Shown here in pieces: positions 8,900 to 17,010 of a stretch of DNA of 46,665 nucleotides. The translations under genes and the position numbers were made by a program. This DNA is from Bacteroidales bacterium (GTDB lineage Bacteria; Bacteroidota; Bacteroidia; Bacteroidales; UBA932): positions 1 through 46,665 of the forward strand of contig JAQVZL010000005.1 in the NCBI GenBank assembly GCA_028708215.1, written 5' to 3'. The first letter of the stretch is position 1. Every line of letters starts with the position of its first letter. The notes beneath the pieces were generated by a model. It ran no database searches, was not told the DNA's origin, and was given only the letters and a program-made list of their open reading frames with translations.

Positions 8900-10039
8900 A
8901 TGTCTAAATTTTCAACAAGTTTTTTTTTACCTGCAATTTTAATTTTAATAATGTCTAATTCGTCGCTTTATTCACAGAAAAGGTTAAGAGATTTTGGGAT
9001 AGAGATTGGGATCTTTAGCCCAGGGGAATTTAATTCTATAACAGATGTGCCAGGAGTAACTGTAGGGCACAAAACTATTATTGAGGGCTCCCATATTCGT
9101 ACAGGGGTAACTGCTATAATACCACATCAAGGGAATATTTTTGCAAATAAGGTTCCAGCTGCTATATATGCCGGGAACGGCTTTGGAAAGCTAGCAGGAT
9201 ACACTCAAGTGAAAGAGTTAGGTAATATAGAAACACCAATAATACTAACTAACACACTTAGTATATCCTCTGGTTTAGACGCACTTATATCTTATACATT
9301 GACTCAAGATGGTAATGAAAATATTGGCTCTGTAAATGGCGTAGTAGGGGAGACTAACGATGGTGGGCTGAACGATATTCGTGCTAGAGTTGTCACTCCC
9401 AGTGATGTTTTAGATGCTATTGCCTCTGCTACTACTGGTCCTGTCAAAGAGGGTGGAGTAGGAGCTGGTACTGGAACAATCTGTTTTGGCTTTAAAGGAG
9501 GGATTGGTACCTCTTCTAGAGTTTTGCCAGAAAGTCTGGGTGGTTATACTGTTGGAGTACTTGTACAATCTAACTATGGAGGAGTACTTGAGATTGCTGG
9601 GGTTCCTATTGGTAAAATATTGGGTAAACATAGTTTTAAGGAGCATGTAGATATAACACCAGACGGATCTTGTATGATGGTTGTAATTACCAATGCCCCA
9701 ATTACTTCTAGAAATTTAGAGAGAGTTGCCAAAAGAGCTATGATGGGGTTAGCTAAAACTGGTGGAATTGCTTCTAATGGTAGTGGAGATTATGTTATTG
9801 CTCTCTCTGTTGCCAAAGAAAATTTAATTGATGAATCTGCCTCAATTTATAATCCTAAAGAGCTTCATAACCACTCAATGTCTGCTCTATTTTTAGCGAC
9901 AATTGAAGCTACAGAGGAGGCCTTAATAAACTCGCTCTTTATGTCGCAGACAACTACTGGCTTTAAAGGGAGAACAGTAGAACAACTACCTATAAAGCAA
10001 GTTGTTAAGGAAATTAAGAAGTATAAATACATTAAATAG
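8900..10039 (+). CDS. P1/DmpA family (S58) aminopeptidase, exported
   Basis: DmpA-type enzymes are Ntn-fold aminopeptidases or beta-peptidases that cut themselves into two chains at a Gly-Ser bond. The likely self-cleavage site here is Gly256-Ser257 in PDGSCMM, followed by the family-typical VVITNAP. DVPGVTVGH (49-57), GETNDGGLND and GAGTGT are also typical. The 379 residues match the usual length plus an N-terminal signal peptide ending near YSQ at 24-26, so it is probably periplasmic. It is co-transcribed with the alpha/beta hydrolase upstream. The assignment is firm; the substrate is unknown. Confidence 0.92.
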   Translation: MSKFSTSFFLPAILILIMSNSSLYSQKRLRDFGIEIGIFSPGEFNSITDVPGVTVGHKTIIEGSHIRTGVTAIIPHQGNIFANKVPAAIYAGNGFGKLAGYTQVKELGNIETPIILTNTLSISSGLDALISYTLTQDGNENIGSVNGVVGETNDGGLNDIRARVVTPSDVLDAIASATTGPVKEGGVGAGTGTICFGFKGGIGTSSRVLPESLGGYTVGVLVQSNYGGVLEIAGVPIGKILGKHSFKEHVDITPDGSCMMVVITNAPITSRNLERVAKRAMMGLAKTGGIASNGSGDYVIALSVAKENLIDESASIYNPKELHNHSMSALFLATIEATEEALINSLFMSQTTTGFKGRTVEQLPIKQVVKEIKKYKYIK

Positions 10040-10044
10040 TTAGC

Positions 10045-10071
10045 TTATAAACTCTTATATGGTGTTTATAA
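10045..10071. terminator. weak AT-rich inverted repeat between convergent genes
   Basis: TTATAAAC (10045-10052) and GTTTATAA (10064-10071) form an 8-bp stem with an 11-base loop between the peptidase and hflX stops. It is almost all A-T and may be a weak bidirectional terminator. Confidence 0.35.
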
Positions 10072-10087
10072 ACAAATAATCTATTAG

Positions 10088-11251
10088 TTACCATAGAAAA
10101 TTGTTGAAAGGGTAGCGACCTGCGTGAATTTCAGCTACCATTTTGTAGATATCGTTTCTTAATTTTTCTAGATTAGTTTTGTTTTTAGCAGAGATGAAAA
10201 TAGAGGGAGAGTGAGCTTTGCCCATCCAGCTTTTTTGAAGTTCTTCTAGACTAATGTTCTCTCTACTTTTTTGATTAAAATCGAACTCGTCTTGTTCTAC
10301 ATATTTGTAGGCATCTATTTTATTAAATACCATGAAAATAGGTTTATCTTCTGCTCCAATCTCTTTAAGTGTTTGGTTTACAACTGAAATATGCTCTTCA
10401 AAGTTTGGATGAGATATATCTACAACATGCATTAATATATCTGATTCTCTTACCTCGTCTAGAGTGCTTTTAAATGATTCAACAAGTTGGTGAGGGAGTT
10501 TCTTAATAAACCCAACAGTGTCTCCTAGTAAAAAAGGGACATTTTCTATAACTACCTTCCTTACAGTTGTATCTAATGTTGCAAAAAGCTTATTTTCTGC
10601 AAATACTTCACTTTTAGCAAGCATATTCATTATTGTACTCTTGCCTACATTTGTATATCCTACAAGAGATATTCTCACTAGTGAACCTCTGTTACCTCTT
10701 TGTGAGGCCATCTGTTTATCTATCTTTAGTAGCTGTTTTTTTAATCTACTTATTTTGTCTAGAATTATTCTTCTGTCTGTCTCTATTTGTGTCTCTCCTG
10801 GCCCTCTCATACCTATACCACCTCTCTGTCTCTCTAAGTGTGTCCACATTCGGGTAAGTCTTGGTAATATATATTGGTACTGAGCAAGTTCTACTTGTGT
10901 TTTAGCATATGCTGTCTTTGCCCTTTGAGCAAAAATATCTAATATTAGATAGTTTCTATCTAATATTCTGCAGTTAAACTCATTTTCAAGATTTCTTAAT
11001 TGAGAAGGTGTTAGCTCATCGTCAAATATAACTAGTTTAACTTCGTGCTCTTTTACAAACTCTTTAATCTCTTCTAATTTTCCTTTACCTATATATGTTC
11101 TCGCATTCGGAGTATCTAATCTTTGAATAAAAATCTTTATAGTTTGTGCACCAGCAGTTTCTGCAAGAAACTCTAGCTCATTAAGGTTATCTTTAATTGT
11201 AAGTTCACTATCTCTAGGACCCGCTACTCCAACTAGTACTGTTTTCTCCAT
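10088..11251 (-). CDS. hflX: ribosome-associated GTPase HflX
   Basis: HflX binds the 50S subunit and splits or rescues stalled ribosomes under stress. The N-terminal nucleotide-binding domain contains NARTYIGKGKLEEI (49-62) and the glycine-rich linker RQRGGIGMRGPGETQ (141-155). The GTPase domain has G1 GYTNVGKS (198-205), G3 DTVGF and G4 NKID. The 387 residues are standard. It is downstream of the TonB-like gene, with a terminator-like hairpin between them, so it probably has its own promoter or depends on read-through. Confidence 0.97.
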   Translation of the reverse strand: MEKTVLVGVAGPRDSELTIKDNLNELEFLAETAGAQTIKIFIQRLDTPNARTYIGKGKLEEIKEFVKEHEVKLVIFDDELTPSQLRNLENEFNCRILDRNYLILDIFAQRAKTAYAKTQVELAQYQYILPRLTRMWTHLERQRGGIGMRGPGETQIETDRRIILDKISRLKKQLLKIDKQMASQRGNRGSLVRISLVGYTNVGKSTIMNMLAKSEVFAENKLFATLDTTVRKVVIENVPFLLGDTVGFIKKLPHQLVESFKSTLDEVRESDILMHVVDISHPNFEEHISVVNQTLKEIGAEDKPIFMVFNKIDAYKYVEQDEFDFNQKSRENISLEELQKSWMGKAHSPSIFISAKNKTNLEKLRNDIYKMVAEIHAGRYPFNNFLW

Positions 11252-11262
11252 ATACTTGATAT

Positions 11263-11293
11263 AAAAAAGACTGCTTCTTTCGAGGCAGCCTTT
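11263..11293 (-). terminator. terminator of the TonB-like gene
   Basis: On the minus strand AAAGGCTGC (11285-11293) pairs with GCAGTCTTT (11266-11274) with one mismatch, followed by a T run at 11268-11263. It stands 23 bases after the stop at 11316. Confidence 0.75.
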
Positions 11294-11315
11294 ATTTTAA
11301 TTTTGTAATTTTTTG

Positions 11316-12011
11316 TTATCTAAGCTGGAAAATAACAGGGAAAGTGTATACAACTCTCACTGCTTTATTCCTTTGACGGCCTGGAGTCCATTTTGGCGAA
11401 GATGAGATTACTCTAACTGCTTCTTTATCTAGTGAAGGGTCTACACCTCTCACAACTTTTACGTTATCTACGCTACCATCTGTATTAACGCGGAATTGCA
11501 GAATAACTCTACCTTGTACGCTATTTTCTTTTGCAATTTCTGGATATACAAGCCTCTCTGCAACCCATTTAGTAAATGCATTTTCATCTCCACCCTGAAA
11601 TTTTGGTTTCTCTTCTACCATTACGAATGGAATCTCCTCTTCCTCTTCTACAATCTCTTCACCTCTACCCTCTACATACTCTCTAATCTCTACTCCAAGA
11701 TTCCTATCGTCCTCTGTATTAATTACAAGGTCAGTTGTTATCTCAACATCGTCGTCTACAATAATGATATCATCTGAAACAACAGGAATTTTAGGCATTT
11801 CTGGTGGTGGTGGTGGTGTTTCATTTGTGATAGGAATCATCTCTTCTTCAATGATAACTACATTATCATCGGAAAGAGTCGAAATGTTTTTCTCGTAAGT
11901 TTTATATTCAAAACTTGCAAGAATAATCAAAAGAGTTATAATCAATCCTATCTCTTTGAATAATAACTTTTTACTTTCGAGATTTGCCTTAGGTGTTTTT
12001 TTAACTTCCAT
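11316..12011 (-). CDS. TonB-like energy transducer
   Basis: TonB proteins pass proton-motive force from ExbB/ExbD to outer-membrane receptors. A single membrane helix spans about residues 24-42. A periplasmic linker follows with TPPPPPEMP (65-73) and very acidic runs (EIVEEEEEI). The C-terminal TonB domain occupies about 145-231 and has the typical YPEIAKENSVQGRV, FRVNTDGSV and SSPKWTPGRQ elements. The 231 residues are normal for the small Bacteroidetes form. No exbB, exbD or receptor gene is adjacent. Bacteroidetes carry many such paralogues, so I give no numbered symbol. Confidence 0.93.
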   Translation of the reverse strand: MEVKKTPKANLESKKLLFKEIGLIITLLIILASFEYKTYEKNISTLSDDNVVIIEEEMIPITNETPPPPPEMPKIPVVSDDIIIVDDDVEITTDLVINTEDDRNLGVEIREYVEGRGEEIVEEEEEIPFVMVEEKPKFQGGDENAFTKWVAERLVYPEIAKENSVQGRVILQFRVNTDGSVDNVKVVRGVDPSLDKEAVRVISSSPKWTPGRQRNKAVRVVYTFPVIFQLR

Positions 12012-12159
12012 AACTGTGCGTCTGTTCAGATTAAATTGGAATGTAAATTTACTATTAAATAATTATTTAGCAAAAGAAATTGTTAATAAACTTTTAGCTC
12101 CTAATGCTAAGTATCACATTTTAAACAACTTGCTCTTTATTGATGTTGTTCAAAACTTG

Positions 12160-12233
<74 letters not shown>

Positions 12234-12247
12234 ATAATTTTGCAACA

Positions 12248-12263
12248 CAAAGATGCAAAATTA
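12248..12263 (-). promoter_or_regulatory. probable tRNA-Ala promoter boxes
   Basis: Two overlapping candidates on the minus strand: TAATTTTG (12256-12263) and CATCTTTG (12248-12255). The second resembles the TATCTTTG box found before tRNA-Pro and tRNA-Ser in this window. Confidence 0.4.
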
Positions 12264-12292
12264 TTTTAAATTTCAATTAGATCTCTAGTAAA

Positions 12293-12318
12293 ACTAAAGC
12301 ACTTTACTAAAGCACTTT
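12293..12318. repeat. perfect 13-bp tandem duplication at the mdh stop
   Basis: ACTAAAGCACTTT occurs twice head to tail, at 12293-12305 and 12306-12318. The inner copy contains the last codons and stop of mdh; the outer copy is noncoding. Confidence 0.85.
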
Positions 12319-13248
12319 CATATCAAAAAGAACTTGATTAGTCTTTCTTACAGTATCTGCGCTCTTTTTAAAGAGTGCTTTCTCTACTTCGTTTAGATTA
12401 ACGTCTATAATTTTTTCCCAACCATTCTTGCCAATTGTAACGGGGACTCCAATACAAATATCATCTTGGTCATACTCACCTTCTAATGATACACAGCAAG
12501 CGTAGGCTTTTTTCTCGTCAAGAATTATTGACTTCACAAGTACTGCTGCGGCTGCTCCTGGTGCATACCATGCCGATGTACCTAAAAGTTTTGTTAAAGT
12601 AGCTCCTCCAACCATAGTGTCTGCAATAACTTTGCCAAGTCTCTCTTTAGATAAAAGAGTGTTTACAGGAATTCCTTTATAACTTGCTAGTCTTGCAAGT
12701 GGAATCATTGTTGTATCGCCATGTCCTCCTATTACTAAACCTTCAATATCACTAGAAGGTGCATCAAGAGCTTCGCTCAAGTAGTTTGTAAATCTGCTTC
12801 CATCTAGTATTCCGCCCATACCTATTACTCTATTTTTTGGTAATCCTGTTTTCTTAAGAGTAAGGTAAGTCATTGTGTCCATAGGATTTGATATAATAAC
12901 AACAACAGCCTCTGGAGAATATTTAAGAGCGTTTTCTACTACTGTATTTACAATATTTGCATTTGTTCCTATTAGCTCCTCTCTTGTCATTCCAGGTTTA
13001 CGCGGTATTCCAGAAGTTACTACTATAACGTCTGAATTAGCTGTAGCTTCATAATCATTTGTAACACCTTTAACTTCACTAAAGAAGCGATATAGTTTTG
13101 CTGTTTGCATCATATCTCTTGCCTTCCCTTCTGCAAACCCCTCTTTAATATCCAACAATACTATTTCCGAAGCAAACTGCATGTTTGCAATTGCATTTGT
13201 GCATGTTGCGCCTACATTTCCGGCGCCTATTACTGTTACCTTAGACAT
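12307..13248 (-). CDS. mdh: malate dehydrogenase (NAD, LDH-like type)
   Basis: It interconverts malate and oxaloacetate, which in this kind of organism feeds the reductive route to fumarate reductase. The Rossmann motif GAGNVG is at 8-13. The substrate-binding Arg are in IPRKPGMTRE (Arg83, Arg89), Arg152 follows in LDGSRF, and the catalytic His176 lies in GGHGDTT. Arg83 in the loop favours malate over lactate dehydrogenase. The 313 residues are the usual length. It stands alone, between tRNA-Ala and the divergent ybeY-mnmG operon. Confidence 0.96.
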   Translation of the reverse strand: MSKVTVIGAGNVGATCTNAIANMQFASEIVLLDIKEGFAEGKARDMMQTAKLYRFFSEVKGVTNDYEATANSDVIVVTSGIPRKPGMTREELIGTNANIVNTVVENALKYSPEAVVVIISNPMDTMTYLTLKKTGLPKNRVIGMGGILDGSRFTNYLSEALDAPSSDIEGLVIGGHGDTTMIPLARLASYKGIPVNTLLSKERLGKVIADTMVGGATLTKLLGTSAWYAPGAAAAVLVKSIILDEKKAYACCVSLEGEYDQDDICIGVPVTIGKNGWEKIIDVNLNEVEKALFKKSADTVRKTNQVLFDMKVL

Positions 13249-13438
13249 AATTATAATAATTAGTTATTTTATTTTGTAATTTTGCAAATAATTTAAATAT
13301 AGATATACGCGATAGATATACTCGCGCAATATGCATATTTCGTGCCAAATGTAATAGAGATTTTTCAATTTTACCTATTTTCAGTGGTGCCCATATTATA
13401 TTCTTTTACTGTGGTTTTGATTTTTGAAACACTATTTT

Positions 13439-13873
13439 ATGATTACATATATTAATAATAATATTAAATTTAATTTTACTCATAAACGTCTTTGCACTAA
13501 GTGGATAAAAGAAGTTGTAAATCAATTATCTATCTCTAATTTAGGCATAGGCAATATTAATATTGTATTCTGTAGTGATGACTATATCTTATCTATTAAT
13601 AATCAGTTTTTAAAACATAATTATTACACAGATATTATTACGTTTGATTATAGCCATAATAATTTATTATCTGGCGATTTAATTATTAGTATAGATACAG
13701 TTAAAGAAAATTCACTTTTATATGAAACAACTTTTAGAGAAGAGTTAAATAGAGTTATTATTCACGGCATTTTACATTTAATGGGGTATAAAGATTGTAC
13801 AAAACAAGAGAAAGAAGTGATGCGTAAAAAGGAAGATTTAGCCCTCTCTTTATTAAAAAATATGAAAATATGA
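13439..13873 (+). CDS. ybeY: endoribonuclease / rRNA maturation factor YbeY
   Basis: YbeY is a metal-dependent RNase involved in 16S rRNA 3'-end maturation and ribosome quality control. The metal site is visible as HGILHLMGYKD near the C-terminus. The third His of the common HxxxHxxxxxH pattern is Asp here, as I recall for Bacteroidetes. The ATG at 13439 (MITYINNN) gives 144 residues and matches family starts. A TTG at 13424 would add five residues and is less likely. The stop overlaps the mnmG ATG by 4 bases, indicating translational coupling. Confidence 0.92.
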   Translation: MITYINNNIKFNFTHKRLCTKWIKEVVNQLSISNLGIGNINIVFCSDDYILSINNQFLKHNYYTDIITFDYSHNNLLSGDLIISIDTVKENSLLYETTFREELNRVIIHGILHLMGYKDCTKQEKEVMRKKEDLALSLLKNMKI

Positions 13874-15819
13874 TTAACGAATACGATATAATTGTTATAG
13901 GTGCAGGCCACGCTGGGTGCGAAGCTGCTTATTCTGCAGCTAAGATGGGTTCTTCTGTCTTGCTCATAACTATGGACATGAATAAAATTGCCCAAATGTC
14001 TTGTAATCCAGCTATGGGGGGTATAGCTAAGGGGCAGATAATAAGGGAGTTAGATGCGCTAGGTGGTGCAACTGCTTTAGTTACAGATGCTTCAACCATG
14101 CAGTTTCGTATGTTGAATAGATCTAAAGGTCCCGCTATGTGGAGCCCCAGAGCACAATGTGACAGACAACACTTTTCTCTCAATTGGCGTTACTTTCTAG
14201 AGAATACAGATAACTTGCATTTATGGCAAGATACTGTAACGGAATTTATTTTTACAAACAATAAAATTTCTGGTGTCAAAACAGATATGGGGTCTAAATT
14301 TGAGTCTAGGGCTATCATTCTTACTGCCGGGACTTTTTTAAATGGTATGCTTTTTATTGGACAAAATAGTGCATCTGGTGGAAGGATAGGGGAGATGCCC
14401 TCTTTGAAACTATCCGAGCAACTAAACTCTTTGGGTTTTACAGTTGATAGAATGAAAACGGGTACTCCTCCACGTATAGATATTCGCTCGGTAGATCTTA
14501 ATACATTAGAAATACAGCAAGGAGATTCGCTTCCAGAAAAGTTCTCTTTTTTAAATATACCATCACCTATTCAGGCCAACACTAGTCAGCTCCCTTGTTA
14601 TATGGTTCACACCAATCAAAAGGTTCATGAAATTCTAGAAGCTGGCTTTGAATTTTCCCCGCTCTTTTCAGGTAAAATTTCGGGGTTAGGTCCTAGATAT
14701 TGCCCAAGTATAGAAGATAAATTAAAAACTTTTTCAGAGAAAACTTCTCATCAACTTTTTTTAGAGCCAGAGGGGTGGAATACGAATGAATATTATTTGC
14801 AAGGTTTTTCATCTTCATTACCTTTAGAGATTCAATATAATGCTTTGAGAGCTATTCCAGGTTTTGAAAAAGTTGTTATATACCGTCCTGCCTACGCAGT
14901 AGAGTATGATTATTTTCCACCAACTCAGCTTCACCACACTTTGGAGACTAAAATTATTGAGAATCTTTACTTTGCGGGCCAAGTGAACGGTACAACTGGG
15001 TATGAAGAGGCTGGTGCACAGGGTTTAATGGCTGGAATTAATGCTCATCTTAAGTTAAATAAGAAAGTCCCTGTTGTACTCAAGCGAGATCAGGCCTATA
15101 TAGGTGTACTTATAGATGATTTAGTGACAAAAGGAGTAGATGAACCCTATAGAATGTTCACCTCAAGAGCAGAATATAGAATTTTGTTAAGACAAGATAA
15201 TGCAGATTTAAGACTTACGCCAATTGGGTATGATTTGGGTTTAGTAGACAAAGAGAGGTTAGATCTAATGCATAAGAAATACTCCTCGGTAGGTTCACTA
15301 ACTACTTTTTTATTGGAAACATCTGTAGCCCCCAATGAAATAAATGACTATTTAATTTCTGTTGAATCTACTAAAATTTCCCAGAAAAGGAAATTAGCCG
15401 AAATCTTAACACGCCCACAAGTCTCTTTAAGCTCACTATTGAAATTTGTTCCACGAGAAACATATCTCTTTAATTTTCCTTTGCCATTATCGCATGCTTA
15501 TTTACCATATCAACCAGAAGTAGAAGAGAGTGCTAATATCTCTTCAGAAATTATCGTAAAAGAGGTAATAGAATCTACAGAGATATCAATTAAGTATAGA
15601 GGTTATATAGAGAGGGAAAAAAGGATAGCAGACAAAATATTAAAACTAGAAGATATTCGTATCCCAGAAAATTTTGACTACAACAACCTTAAGTCTATTT
15701 CTACAGAATCTAGGCATAAACTAATAAAGCACAAGCCAACTACTATATCTCAAGCCTCTAGAATCCCTGGGGTCTCCCCCGCAGATATATCTGTACTTTT
15801 GGTCTATTTTGGCAGATAG
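13870..15819 (+). CDS. mnmG: tRNA uridine-5-carboxymethylaminomethyl modification enzyme MnmG
   Basis: With MnmE it installs the cmnm5 modification on U34 of tRNAs. The FAD motif GAGHAGCEAA begins at residue 11. SCNPAMGGIAKG, the GGRIGEMPS segment and GTTGYEEAGAQG are all classical MnmG signatures. The 649 residues are slightly longer than many homologues (about 620-630). The C-terminal RIPGVSPADISVLLVY element is present. No mnmE is in the window. A 16-bp parS-like sequence falls inside the gene at 15447-15462, with another just after its stop. Confidence 0.97.
   Translation: MINEYDIIVIGAGHAGCEAAYSAAKMGSSVLLITMDMNKIAQMSCNPAMGGIAKGQIIRELDALGGATALVTDASTMQFRMLNRSKGPAMWSPRAQCDRQHFSLNWRYFLENTDNLHLWQDTVTEFIFTNNKISGVKTDMGSKFESRAIILTAGTFLNGMLFIGQNSASGGRIGEMPSLKLSEQLNSLGFTVDRMKTGTPPRIDIRSVDLNTLEIQQGDSLPEKFSFLNIPSPIQANTSQLPCYMVHTNQKVHEILEAGFEFSPLFSGKISGLGPRYCPSIEDKLKTFSEKTSHQLFLEPEGWNTNEYYLQGFSSSLPLEIQYNALRAIPGFEKVVIYRPAYAVEYDYFPPTQLHHTLETKIIENLYFAGQVNGTTGYEEAGAQGLMAGINAHLKLNKKVPVVLKRDQAYIGVLIDDLVTKGVDEPYRMFTSRAEYRILLRQDNADLRLTPIGYDLGLVDKERLDLMHKKYSSVGSLTTFLLETSVAPNEINDYLISVESTKISQKRKLAEILTRPQVSLSSLLKFVPRETYLFNFPLPLSHAYLPYQPEVEESANISSEIIVKEVIESTEISIKYRGYIEREKRIADKILKLEDIRIPENFDYNNLKSISTESRHKLIKHKPTTISQASRIPGVSPADISVLLVYFGR
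15447..15462 (+). promoter_or_regulatory. parS-like site inside mnmG
   Basis: TGTTCCACGAGAAACA differs from the classical ParB-binding parS site TGTTNCACGTGAAACA at one position (T to A in the centre). Here it also encodes F-V-P-R-E-T, so chance or coding constraint is possible. Confidence 0.4.
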
Positions 15820-15831
15820 TATTACCTATAC

Positions 15832-15847
15832 TGTTCCTCGTGGAACA
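15832..15847 (-). promoter_or_regulatory. parS-like site in the mnmG/GNAT intergenic region
   Basis: On the minus strand it reads TGTTCCACGAGGAACA, identical to the upstream site except for one base. On the plus strand it is a 6-bp inverted repeat around TCGT. No T run follows, so it does not look like a terminator. Confidence 0.42.
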
Positions 15848-15950
15848 TAGGTCATGTGTTTATTAATGTGCGCAGTGCGGAGTTTATCTAGACTTTTTAT
15901 ATTTCGTAATGCAGAGAGATCTATTGTTTTATAGATAGGGTTAGATAGAT

Positions 15951-16023
15951 TATTCCATAGAAAGAGTTAGGTTCATTATTTTACAAAAAGGAGTTGTGTC
16001 TACTATTCCATAGAAAGAGTTAG
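15951..16023. repeat. 20-bp direct repeat at the 3' end of the acetyltransferase gene
   Basis: TATTCCATAGAAAGAGTTAG occurs exactly at 15951-15970 and at 16004-16023. The second copy covers the last codons and stop of the minus-strand acetyltransferase gene; the first is noncoding, 33 bases further on. Confidence 0.85.
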
Positions 16024-17010
16024 ATGAAGTTTTAGGAGGTGTTCTCTCTTTCCACTCTCTGGAGTAAGTAGCTTCATGAGCCCGCTATTTATTATAGAGT
16101 ACTGGTGAGTATAGTCGCTAAAAATAGCTAGATTTGTTGTTGTAGGAAATTCAAAAATAATTTTACTCAAAAGATTGTTTTGAGAAGTAAGGTTGTTAAT
16201 TACGCTCTTTAAATCTTGCTCACTCAGCACGTTATGATCTATTACTTTTACTGTAGATGCATCGCTTTCATCTAGATAAGAAGAGTAAAATAGGGGAGTC
16301 TTATCTCTTTCGTCAGTTAACCTAGGTTCGCTTAATAAATTTGCTTCTTTTTGGGAATATTTTGTATTGCCACCCCTTGATTTTATTTCTAAAAGGGAAT
16401 ACTGGAGAATTTTATCTGGCCATAAAAAATTAGTTTTGGCTAAAGATTCTCTATTTTTTAGGTGGTTGTTGTTCTGTGTTATAATTGTTTTGAAAGAACC
16501 TCTTTTTAGTGGCGCCTCTTTATTCTTTTTTTTGGAAATGTCTATCTCTATTAGATAACATGTTAAGTTGTTTTCAAAAGAGTGTTTCCTATATAAAGTG
16601 TATAGAGACTCTTCAGCTGGTTTTAATATTATGTAGTTAAGCGAGCTTTTCTGGGCATATATAGTAGCCTCGTTCATTAAAAGAGCAGAGTATCCTTTGT
16701 TGCGATGTTCTCTTAATGTGCCTAAACCATAAATATATAGACCATCTATTTTAAGGCTCTTCTCTGTAGATTTTTCCAAAATAGAGTAGGAGGGTAGAGC
16801 AGAAACCATAGCAACGGCATTTTTGCTGTTATTTAGAAATATACCCCAGCTTTTAGAATAGGGGAAGCAGTGTTGAATAAAATTGGTTATGTAGTTTAAA
16901 TCTGTTGTGAAACACTCTTTCCATATATTTTGTATAGAGAGGGTGTCTCTACCTGTAAGCTCTCTTATAAGTAGTGAGTTGTTACCGTTTATTTTTTTAA
17001 GTTTATTCAC
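16003..17010 (-). CDS. GNAT family N-acetyltransferase
   Basis: The GNAT fold covers roughly residues 10-155. Motif A, the acetyl-CoA pyrophosphate loop, appears as LGTLREHRNKGYSALLMNEA, and YTLYRKHSF is the typical motif B. The remaining half, about residues 170-335, has no recognisable domain. The substrate cannot be told from sequence. The start ATG overlaps the stop of the upstream acyl-CoA ligase by 4 bases, so the two are translationally coupled, which hints that the acyltransferase acts with the ligase. That link is inference. Confidence 0.85.
   Translation of the reverse strand: MNKLKKINGNNSLLIRELTGRDTLSIQNIWKECFTTDLNYITNFIQHCFPYSKSWGIFLNNSKNAVAMVSALPSYSILEKSTEKSLKIDGLYIYGLGTLREHRNKGYSALLMNEATIYAQKSSLNYIILKPAEESLYTLYRKHSFENNLTCYLIEIDISKKKNKEAPLKRGSFKTIITQNNNHLKNRESLAKTNFLWPDKILQYSLLEIKSRGGNTKYSQKEANLLSEPRLTDERDKTPLFYSSYLDESDASTVKVIDHNVLSEQDLKSVINNLTSQNNLLSKIIFEFPTTTNLAIFSDYTHQYSIINSGLMKLLTPESGKREHLLKLHLTLSME

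Noticed and set aside
10518..10883. Plus-strand frames opposite hflX
   Set aside because: They are shadows of a strongly conserved gene on the other strand, with serine/leucine-rich translations typical of antisense frames.
13424..13438. TTG start for ybeY
   Set aside because: The extra residues do not match the family, and the ATG at 13439 gives the expected N-terminus.
15825..15851. parS-like palindrome as the mnmG terminator
   Set aside because: The 6-bp stem has no T run after it on either strand, so termination is a poorer explanation than a protein-binding site.
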